NCBI GenBank assembly: GCA_047495785.1
Contig: JBLDXI010000003.1
Span: 2,728,001 to 2,792,000, forward strand
Direction: 5' to 3'
DNA length: 64,000 nucleotides
Source: Lepidodermella squamata
Lineage: Eukaryota > Gastrotricha
The notes beneath the pieces are model-generated. The model did not search any database. It saw only the letters and a program-made list of their open reading frames with translations, and had not been told where the DNA came from. Positions 46,392 through 57,700 of the stretch are shown in pieces; the stretch's first letter is position 1; the number at the start of each line of letters is the position of its first letter. The position numbers were made by a program, and so were the translations under genes.

Positions 46392-48292
46392 ATGGCAATT
46401 TCAATCTTCATGGTGTTTGCTGGACTGGCCATTTATGCTGCTAATAGCGTTAGAGGAGAGAGAAAAATTGTTTCATCTATTGAAGTAAGTTTGAACTCGA
46501 GAATTTTTTGCGGAATTTCTGGGAAATCGGTATTAATTCGGTGAAAACGGATACCAAAAACCTGTGTCTCTTAGGCTTAGCTGGGGCCGGGTTAATGGGA
46601 CTGTCGCCAAAATTCACTCAAGTGTCATCAAAATCGATTTGCACAATTTATCATCTGGGACCAAACGGAATCCATTTCTAGGTAGATCTCGCCACCCTGA
46701 TGACTTTTTTCTTTGAGAGCGGCTTCCTAGCTATCACCGTTCTTGAGATAATCGCCCAGCTGTGACATCAGTAAGGTCACGTGACCAACTTGACACTGGA
46801 TTATCTCCGTAACGGTAGACGATAAAAATATGAGGTTTTCAAATTATTAATCCCCGAATATTTCCCTACCTAAATGGCGTGTGTCAATAGGGAAAGAAAA
46901 AATGATTAAATCTTGGTATTTTATAATGATTTTTTCCTATTATTCACAGAATTTGCCGTTTTTGAGGCGCATCAGTCAGTACCACTTTGAAGGCTACATC
47001 GCCGATATGATGGATGGCATCGCACGGCGTGCCGGCTTTCGCTACGACTTCCGCCTCGTCGGCGACGGCTCATACGGCTCCCTGGACGAGTCAACCGGCC
47101 GCTGGTCCGGCATTATGGGCGACGTCATCGACCAACGCGCCGATTTGGCCGCTGCTCCGCTAACTATCTCCGCCCTTCGCAGTAAATACGTCGATTTCAT
47201 TCCATTCATGAGCTCAGGAATTTCGATAATGATGCTGAAACCAGACTATGTCACAACAGGGTTTTGGTCATTTCTCGACCCGCTGTCTAACGGCGTTTGG
47301 ATTTGCCTGTTTTTCGCCTATTTTGCAGTCACCCTGCTGCTCAACCTCATCCGCCACTTCTCACCAAAGCCAGAAAATTGCGCTGAAAACCGCCCGATTT
47401 CCAGCCGATTTGTCGGCGTTGCTTGGTGGCTGCTGACTATTGTAATTTTCGGCAGCTACACGGCTAATTTAGCGGCGAATTTCACGACAGAGCGGCTGAA
47501 ATTGCCAATTTTGAGCGCTGAAGATTTGTCGCGGCAGAACATTGTCAAGTATGGCAGTTTGCGGAAAGGATCAACGGCTACGTTTTTCGGTAACAGCAGC
47601 GACCCGGTCTACAGTCGGATGTGGGCGGCGATGAAGTTGGACGAAACTACGTTTGTTAAATCGGTTGATGAAGGCGTTGAACGCGTGAGAAATTCGAATG
47701 GGAAATACGCGTTTCTGCTGGAATCACGCACGAATGAGCACTACAATTCAATTGAACCGTGTAACACGATCAAAATCGGCAAAAATCTCGATGAGAAATG
47801 GTATGGCATCGCGTTACCAAAAGGATCTCCTATGAGGTAATTTTCTGGAATTTTCTAGAATTTTTCTAAATTTTTTCTAGAACCGGAATCGAGCAAGCGA
47901 TTGAAGACATGCGAAAGAGCGGCGAATTGGATCGAATTGAAAAGAAGTGGTGGGTCGATAAAAACGTTTGTGGGCTATCTGCTGCGAAAACTGTGGTACG
48001 GTCTCTTGCCCTTCCGGATCATTATTAAAAGAATTTTCCAGGTACCCTACGACGGGAAGAAATCCTTAACTCTGGAAAATGTTGGCGGCTCTTTAGCCGT
48101 CTTTGGAATCGGATTGTTTACTGCTCTGGTCATTTTCGGCATCGAAATGTTTCTTCAGGCTAGAGTGGATTCGATTGATCAACAGGTAAATATAGAACGC
48201 TTAACCGGTTTTATCGTCATTTTTTCTCATTTATTTAGACCAATTTCAGTGAAGCCATGCGCCGTAAAATCAACTGCTGCGGTACAAACTAA
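46392..48292 (+). CDS. Ionotropic glutamate receptor-like protein lacking ATD and pore loop, copy 2 (frameshifted)
   Basis: Exons 46392-46484, 46950-47836, 47881-47996, 48042-48185 and 48239-48292. Same design as copy 1: signal peptide, S1 (PLTISALRSKYVDFIPFM), M1 (WICLFFAYFAVTLLLNLI), M3 (SYTANLAANFTTERL), S2 (YAFLLES) and M4 (LAVFGIGLFTALVIFGIEMF). The M1-M3 linker is even shorter, about 18 residues. Exon lengths sum to one base over a multiple of three: a run of five A at 47940-47944 shifts the frame after the S2 segment SGELDRIE and gives an early stop before M4. Either this is a real pseudogenising insertion or a base-call error. The tandem order suggests local duplication with copy 1. 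Confidence 0.75.
46505..46905 (+). repeat. Dispersed repeat, copy 4 of 4
   Basis: Lies in the first intron of the second glutamate receptor-like gene. The GGTCACGTGACC palindrome is at 46775-46786. The 5' part is truncated compared with copies 1 and 2. Confidence 0.7.
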
Positions 48293-48753
48293 AATGCTAC
48301 GAGAACCCGATGTGACAGTTATTTTAGCTCAATCAGTTTTAGATGTTTTGATTTATTTTCAATGTTTTGGATGTGAATTTGAAGCATTGCGGTGAATTTA
48401 GCTCAAAATTAATTTGACCTCGTTTTAACGGACAGCCAGCGGTGTAATAAAATGCGCAATGCGCGCAATGTGCGGTCCTCGCATTTTCAGCACTCATTTC
48501 ATTCACAGAATTATCGCGTAATCATTATTACAAGCTGCTCGTGTTGTGAGTGATGAAAAAGGGGCAGGACAAGGGCGGCTAAGCCACGTGTCAGACACGC
48601 GATCTGTTTTTTACACAGCAAGTTCAGATCGCTCTTTTTTGACATCATCTCAAACACTTCAGCTCTTTCATCAATCAAGCTGTAGCTACTGATCGGGCTT
48701 TCAAACATAATAGTAAACTGGGTGCTCACTTATTTAAGTCGCCGATAATCAAA

Positions 48754-51700
48754 ATGCAACATTTGCTTTCATTATTGCCACCGAATGATGCTCAAACCAA
48801 TAATGTCGATAAGCCCTCGTTCCCTCCACTGGCCATTCCGAGAGACATCAGCAGAGAGATGGATAGTCTCGGGCCAGGACCTTCCGAGCCGAATGACGAA
48901 CCAGAAGCCAAGCGTAAAAAACAGGTAAATTTAAGGGAAAAATCAGTGAATTTTTGCATTTCCCCTCATTTTAGAGCGAAGAAAGCGGCGAAAATCAAGC
49001 TTATTCAGGTAGTGGACTCGACGAAATTTTCGGCGCTAAGTTAGTGACTGATCTGCCATCTGCTTCCTGGACTTACATGTCGCCTGTTGAGGTGCTACCC
49101 TCGATTGAAATCGGCAATCACGCGCTGAAATTTCCGTTCAACGAAGAAGCGACAACTCAAATTATTCGAAAAGCTCAACCGACCCAGGCGAAAAATATGA
49201 AGATGTACGAAATCAGCCCAAGTAATTTCACAATAAAAACTTCCGTATGGCAAGCAATGTTTGAAAGCTCGGTTACAAGCCCGTTACTCGAAGCGATCAG
49301 GCGTGAAATGGCGCCGGGGTGTGTTAAAATTACGGCCAAGTTGAATAAACTGCGCGTTCTTGATCGTGGCTCGTTTTTCCGATCTATCCCAACGTCGGCG
49401 TCGTCGAGCCACAGCCAGCGGCGGAATCATTTTGCGACGCTGTTTATGGTTATGCCGAGTTGCCACAATGGAGGCGTTGTCACGGTTCATCACGCCGGCA
49501 AAGAGCGGCCGTTTTCTTTCAATCTAGCGAACGATTGTCTCAAAAACGAAAACCTAAGGTCAGCTTTTATTTTACCGTTCATTTCAGAAACGTTTTTAAT
49601 AGGCCGCTAAAGATTATTTTTAATGGGAAATACTAGAAATATAGGGATCATAGAGATCTGGTTAACCATTGAGAAAACTCATGCAGAAAACTCTCTACAA
49701 AATTTTAGAATCTGATCTCTGTGATAGGAATAGACAGTTGTTTAGAAACATATTTATTAAGGAGGAATTCTTTATAATTATTTATTTTGAGAATACCGTA
49801 AGGGTGGTTAGTCTTGGACAGGCTAAATTTGGACAAAAAACTTCTACAACTGAAAGACTTCGATGTGCCTGGAAAGACGGGCCCTTCTACGGTACCAAAT
49901 TTACGGTATTCTGAAAGTTAGCTGTTTTTATAATAAATACATAGGTCTCGAAAGGTCGACTTGGGACCCCTCATTCCCGGTCAATTTCTTGGCACCATGA
50001 GCGCATTTTTTTCGGAATTTTAAGGAAGGCTTTTAGTCATGCACGCATCCCGACGATTATGAATATGCTAATGAGGTGACCAAAATTCCCCGCAAGTGTC
50101 CAAATTTATCCAAACCTTGCACCGTTTTTATAAAATCGACGTAATATAGGAAAATTACGAAATTTTGCACAGACGCGAGAATTTGGCCCCCTCATACCCT
50201 GAAATTTCCACTTTTTCATAATTTTTCCTGATTTTCTAGAGCTGAAAACCCATGTAAAAAATAACTGCTATACGTGCAATGGGTTGGATTTTTTGGGTGT
50301 GCCAAGTGGGCATCCTAAATTCGATATAGATTTTTTACAAATCATCGGTTTTTTCCGCGATCAAAAGTTTTGGAAACCAGCATTTAAAATATTTCTGCCC
50401 AGCTGTTATCAGATATAATCGGAATAATATAATCAACAAGCCCTTGAGCTAGAATTAGAACCTTTATTTTCTGCTTTTTTATTTCTTTACTGGCGATTTA
50501 ATTTTTTAATTTTCATTCCTACTTCTCATGCCCTAATTAAGGTTGTAAATGCATACAGTGACCAGGTTCATCAATATTTGCGCTGAAATAAAGATTAATA
50601 GCGCCGTAAGCTCGACAACAGCTTCCAAGTTCCAAGAAGTGCCTCGAAAGCTCTGCTTCATCGCATGCCCTAATTTGTTCGCGCAGAAGCAAATAGCTGA
50701 TGCATAAATCACAACACACATTCCGAAAATCGTCTGCCCGAAAACGTAATGCGCTGCGACAATACGGCTAGGCGTTTTCGGTAAATTTTGCAAAACTTGG
50801 TCTTGCATTACAAAAATTGCTAACATAACAGTACATGCGTAACACGACCTGTCAGGCATTTCAGGTGGTATAAGGAAGGAAGAAATTACTAGTAAGCTCA
50901 GAATAAGACAAGGCCCGAAGCAGTTCATCATATAATAATCGGGTTTTCGTTTGAATTTTAAGAAAAATGTTATCTGAAGAATTTCTTCACCATAATCTGG
51001 ATAACCAAACTCCAAACCGGTGTAATTTTTCGAAAATTTGCGAACCAACTGCCAGTTTGAATTTTGAGGAATAAAGGCATCAACGGTGAAAGGGTAATAA
51101 TCAGATGGACCAAATACTACATTCTTCGGCAATTGATTTGATGTCAACAAAATTCCACATGTTTGCTCATCGAAAGGAAACAGCCAAAAATCCAAGTCAC
51201 AATAAGTTTCTATCTGGCCAGTTTGGCTGAGTTGGAACGTTCCTATCGGGGGGTTAACATAGTAAAGCTGAAGCAAGCCGGAAGTTTCATCAAATGCCGA
51301 GCTTCGAATGTTATTTCTAACCATGATATTAGGTCGCCAATACATTTTCGGGTCTTCATGCTGAAGCTGGGTAATTTCAGGAGGCCACCAACTTCGCGAA
51401 TTTTCGTAGAAATTCTTGACACAAGGCACTTGCCACGATAGAATTATGGAGCCGATGAAGCTTAAAGACTCGCCGACGTCGTTAATTTCTAAAAATCGAT
51501 CTGGATGTAGAAAGGCGTTGACTTTTGTTGGTATTCTCTCCAATTCTTGCGGCGAATTCACGTAAGGCGCTATGTGGCAATTTAGCAATAGAGATTCTGT
51601 GAAATTCGACAGCGATCTCGTCTCCGCTGTCATCGCTAGAATTGCTAACCATTTAAAAACGAGCATTTTTGATGGGGATAAATTATAGATGACTGGATTA

Positions 51701-54700
51701 GCGTTTAAACAGAGTCGATGAAGCGGAAACATCCCTATTTACATAGCTCTAATTTCCGACAATTTGGATTTTCAATCGATTCCGTTCAATACTACGAAAT
51801 AAATGTCGCCAGGATTTTCCAGAATATGTCTAGGCGGATCCACATTCAAATATTTGAGACGAAATGCAAACTACTCTGAAGTGCTATTTTTGAATAAATT
51901 TCTGAATCATTATGAAAATAGTATAAGATTTTTTATTTATTTTTATGCGAAATTCCCAAAAATAATTTGGAAAATAAATTTTAGGCTTGGGCTTAGGTTT
52001 GGTTGAATTATTGGAACGTGCGCATGGGTACTTGCGCATAGAGTACTTTGAGGTAATTTGCGCATTGGCCTTTTGCGCACAAGAGCATTTCTAGGTAATT
52101 TGCGCACGAATTAACAATAATTATCAAAAAATATTATTTTCAACAAAAACCGTCGCATTTTAATTGCTAAAACAAATCGTCGTCACTGTCGGAATTATTA
52201 TCACTGTCATCATCACTTTCAGCCGTAAATGATGTCGGCCCTTCAGAGGGGAAAGTTTCATCGAATTGGTCCAGATTCAGAGCCAATTTATCAGTCAGTT
52301 CAAGCAGTGTGATTTCATTATTTTTAAACGAGTTAGCTAAAGTCTGAATATGATTTGTAACGGCCTCAGTTTTGCGGTTGATCTTCGCCTTGATGCCGGC
52401 GCCAATTTGTAGAAGAACCGATCGCATGTACGCCTCCTCGTTTTGCAGCGAACGAGCCAGCCGGTTCATTTTGTGGTTCCAACCTTCGACGCCTCGGTGG
52501 ACACGTTCCAGTCCTGAAACTTCACCTTGCCAAACCACTGTTTCTCGAAGTACTCTAGAAACTTTTTGAACTTGAGCCGATCAGCATTGGATAATTGGTC
52601 TTTGATGAGTTGAAATGCGGCCGGAACTTTTCGAGCAGGTATAAGCGGCAGGGCCATAAGACGCTTCGCAAGAGTACGAAAAGATGAGCCGGCTGTTGAA
52701 TAAAGTCCAATGAAGCCCTTTTGTTGTATCCAACGAATGACCGCCTGTTTAAAATGAAACAGGCAACCGACAAACGTTGCGCTGGGGAACTGTTTCTTGA
52801 TGGCTGGAATCAGCCCCGTCTCGAAGTCGGCAGTGATCGTCAATTTGCGAGAACTAGCCCAGCCAGGGGAAACTCGGGACATTTCTTGCTTTCAGCTCGT
52901 CCAACGTCTTCACACGTCTCAGTAATGCGCAACTCAGAGTTAAATTCTCACTCACACACCCTTTGCGCAAATTACCTAGAAATGCTCTTGTGCGCAAGTA
53001 CCCATGCGCATGTTCCAATATACCGTTTGGTTAAAAACGCGAAAATAGGATAGAAAATTATTTGAATGTCAAATTTCTTTATTTTTTGTTGCAGATGTCA
53101 CGCCCTTGCGTTTTTCCGGACATGCGAATACGAGATTTCGCCGATCGTAACTGGTCACATGGCAATGCTGGCTTACGATTTGTACCACGACGGAGGAGCT
53201 GCGCCTTTGCTGCCGATGACAACCTGTTCATTCGAAGAGGAACTCACTGGTAAATTGATTCATTTTTGATTCATTTTTTCCCGATACCGAATTGCCGAAT
53301 TTCTCAAACTTGAATAATCTGAGTATGAACTCTAAAGTTGGATTCACGGACGCGCGACTCGTCGTGCGCGACAGTCAAGCTGCGGTCACAAATAAAAATC
53401 CCGGCGAACATGGTCATGCAATCATCCGTGATGTTCGACGCGAATAGAAACTGTTCGCCGAAAAATTTAGCGAAGAAATTCGAGCTTAGCGGCAGCTCAC
53501 GTGACCCGTTTGTTTACTGTTACTAAGCAACTTGGCAACACAGGAGAATACATTTATTCCCAACGATAATTAATTGAAACACTCAAAGATTGAATTGTCA
53601 AATTGATGAGACCATTTTTATTTCACACTCGACCCGGCCCGCGGGTGTGAGAAACCTTTAACCTTCAAATGGTCTCGCAGTGCCGATTGGTTGCTCTTGT
53701 TACAACTGGCTCCTTGTAGTGGCAATAAACCCGGCTCGTTGCCTTCACCATGCCGTTGTGGGTCATCTGGACACTGGCCTGGCGCTGCTTGGGTGTGCAT
53801 GGGTACGGGTTGTTGTAATAGTAATTGTTGTAATAATAGCCATTATTCTAACTGACCATTAATGGTTTCAGTTATCAAGGAGTTTTGAAATGTTTTAGGG
53901 AGATTGGTTTCAAGTAAAGATATGTGCAAAGTGTCCGCGAAATCATTTTGTACCAGATTTCTGCGGTAAGGTGCAGAAATCGCCTCGCGAACGGCGGCTA
54001 GAACGTGAGCGTTCGGCTTGACCAGGCCACAACGGCCATACTTCGGGTTGGCTGTTGTCCTGCTCCAGTTTCAACTGGCGGGTGATGTAACCGGCGACAC
54101 TAGCTGATGAGCGATCGTCGGCTGGCAATTCGACTCGCAAAATCGGTTCGAGGCGGTTGTCCAGTTTCGAAAGCTGCTTCAACTTTCGGGCGGTAGCAAT
54201 TTTCAGGCTTATGATTTTGTGTCTTTGGACATTGGCATTCTTAGAAATTCCTAAATTCGAACCAAGGTATCGTAGAACAGCGATTCACTGAAGCATAACC
54301 GTATAGTTGAAGGCTGAAGCAGTAATCGGAAATAATTCCAAATATACCCCTCGACGTTGCACTTGAAACCTTCAGATTTGCAGGGGATCCGAGTGGTTGA
54401 ATATTGAAACTTCAATATCCGTTTGTCTCGAGGATAGGTTAGGTTCCGGCTCCTTCCTTCAATTTTCAGGGTAGTAAGCGACGTTATCGAGACATTTCTT
54501 GACCCGTAGAATTGCAGGGACTTGACTTCATGATAGCACGAATAATGGTAGTGCGAATTTTCGCGTCTACAGAATCGCAGCGAAGATCCATCAGCGGATC
54601 CACCGACAGCAAGTAGAAATACGCCAAATAGTCTTGGCGCAAGTTGAACGAAACACAACTATTCAAATATAAATGATCTCGCGTGAATCAGGCTCAAGAT

Positions 54701-57700
54701 CTGGCAAGGGCAAAAAGCTGTGGCATTATCACGTTGCAATGGGTTTTGAGGTCGGCTTCTTCGTTAAAAATGGGAAATCGATTTCACCATTTGCTAAGGC
54801 AATGAACAATTATTCGTAGCTGGTGAGGTTGCAAGCATTGTTTACGTCGTCACGAAATGGGCGCCACCGTAATGATTCTAAAACTCCTATGTTGTGATTG
54901 TGTTTCCAGATGCAACTCCAGGTATTTTTCGGTTACCAATCGCTTACTTTCATCGGTGATACACGCTCATTGAAATCGAGGATAATTTTCAAATCAAATA
55001 CTTTTTTGTTGAAATTTTGATTTTTAAGGGAGATTTCTTATTAATTTTTCAAAATTTCAAGAATTATTTACAATGGGAAATTTTTTCTATTTTAGAGTCA
55101 GTTCGGAAATTGTTCTCGAATCCCGCGTGGCCATCTAACAAAAGTCTCGGCTTCGTCCTCGGTCAGAAGTACCAGCAACTGTCGAAACCGAGCGCCGAGT
55201 ATTTTTTCCGCGAAGATCGAGCTGTTTTCGACGCTCTGAGTGAGCGATTCGACGTGGAAATCGCGGCTATTCATGTCAGACTAACCGTCAATTCAAGCGG
55301 CTCGGCATCGATAAACGACGATTTTGTGTCGAAAATCAATCAGATGAACGTTGAAATTCACCGCGTTTCACCCGCTCAGGCTGAAAGTGTTGAAAATTCG
55401 ATGAAATTACGGAAACATTTTGGTGGTTCTATTGCGACTGAAAAAACATCAGCGCACGATTTTGCGTCTAAGAAGGGCTACGATTTGATTGCTAGAGCCA
55501 GTTTTACGGCTAAATCTGACTCGGATTCCGGGTCATCGGATAGTTGCTGGCAATGGAATGGCGAGACGCGTTTTGTCAATGATTGGAAGTCGAAAATTAT
55601 TCAGTGTGGTCGGCCAAAGAGGCAGCTGGCGAAAAACGAGTAATTTTTCAATTATTTTAAATTTGATTGGTCAAGTGATTTTTTATAGGTTCGAAATCGA
55701 GATGTATTCGCTTGCTCTGATCTTCAAGCGCAGGCCGAAAAAATCGTCGCCAGTTTCTCCTCCCGCTGAAGGTAACTTCACTCACACAATTGATTTAATA
55801 TGTTGCGATACTTTGAGCCCATTTATTCTGATTCTAAACTTTTCTATTTAATTTTGCGTTGAATGTTTCAAGAGTTGACGTGTCTGGCGGTCCATTGTTT
55901 TCAAACCTTTTTCCACCATGCCAACTCACCTTGACGTGGTCCCAAAAAAATATTGTGGGTGCTTAAAAATTGATTAATTTGACACGATTTGCGAACATTC
56001 CCCAACTTCAGTATTGGGTCGTATATTGAACTTGGTGAAACAAGTGTCAGCCAACGAGTAAATACAGTTGGATCACTTGAAACTACTGAAGCATCACTTA
56101 ATGGAACACTCCCTCACTTTATCCGAAATTTAAGCGATTTTCATGGAGTATCACATTTTCATATCGTCACCTTGAAACCGATTGGATCACTTGAAAGGCG
56201 AACACATCACTTCAGTTTATTCTCACCGATAATCACAGTAAATCGCAAGAAATTGGGGTTTCTCAGTATTGCAAGGATAGCAGGGCCCCCTGAAGCTGGT
56301 CGAGGAGCAGCCGTAGTCGGGCGGGCAAAAATCGGTTCCGCCATAGGATACCTCAAAGTCGGCCGAGGTTGAATAATATCATGAGTCCGAGGTTGAAGAG
56401 TAATTTGAGGTAAATCGCTGATTCCATCTTCTTTTGGGCTCCACGGCTCTTTGTGACGAGCTGAAATGTATAGAAAACACGATTGGAAGACGGGATTGAG
56501 GTGAAAGAAATTGCTTAATCCCATAATTTGATCAGCTGTAAGAGGTGTAACGAGCTATCAGAATCCATCTCAGCTCCGTACGATGGCGATGACTTGGTTA
56601 TTCGTATTTGACATTTTCTGCCGTTTCCTGCGCTCCCGTACTACTTGTTCATGAATGGGTCTTCGATATATTGATGCCGAAAATACTCGATGAAGCTAAC
56701 AAAACGTGAATCGGCTAGCCAATAACCAACAAACAGACCGCTGCTTGCTTCAAACATTTCGTCCGAGAGGGACAACTGAACCAGACTGACATCGCTAGCC
56801 AGTTGCTGCTTTAGCTTCCACATTTCGGCCACTTCTTCCTTGTTTTTGAATGTTTGAAGAGTTGAAAGAGCGCCTAATCTTGCCAAGTATTCAATTGAAA
56901 ATTATATAATAAATTATATTATATTTTCACGAATTCTGAATTCGCGAGCTGAGATTGTCGCGAAATTTCGAAAATTACCTCGAAATTTTTCACGTAACAT
57001 TATTTTTTATTTTCAATTTTTTGCCACAGAATTCGAGGCAGTAAATTATGAGCGAATTTGAAATACCTAATTGCAATTTTTTCGATTAGTGGAAGTAGTG
57101 CAATATAATCAAACAATTTTTAAGGAGGATTTTTTAATAGGGTGCCAACTTTAAACTTTCATAAATAGCTGAAAAAGCCCAGAAAGTTGTCGAAAAAATA
57201 TGGAAAAATTGGAAAAAAATTGCCAAGCTCAAAGCTCACATTTATTGTAATATACGTGATTCAACGAAATGCAACCGCATTAATTATTAAATAATTGGAG
57301 AGGACGAAAAATTAGTCACTCAGGCGCCATGATTGAAAAGGGCAAAAGGCTGCTGACAGCAGCATCCAGTTCCCACCCACTTTGAAGACGAGGTTGAACG
57401 GGCAACCGGTGTAATGACAGCTGATATGTAACCAATCGGTGGTGCTGCTACGGACTCGGACGCGTGCGTCGTTCGAGTATGTTTGTACAGTATGAAGTAT
57501 TTCATCTTTGGTGTTATAAATGCGATGAAACGCTGCCGATGAATTCATGTAAAGAGCGAACAATTTAGAATAACGATAGAAAACTGGGGAAGCAAAGGAA
57601 ATGTTAGAAATGAGCTTATTTCTTACGGCTAATATAGAAGCTATCAAAAGGCAGGTGGCTGATCGCGCTGATATTTTATGCTCCTCAGAATTTGTTCGGT

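Noticed and set aside
55989-56372. 127-codon plus-strand ORF considered as the missing histone-fold part of a macroH2A
   Set aside because: It shows no histone-fold sequence and is antisense to the Pro-rich nested ORF.
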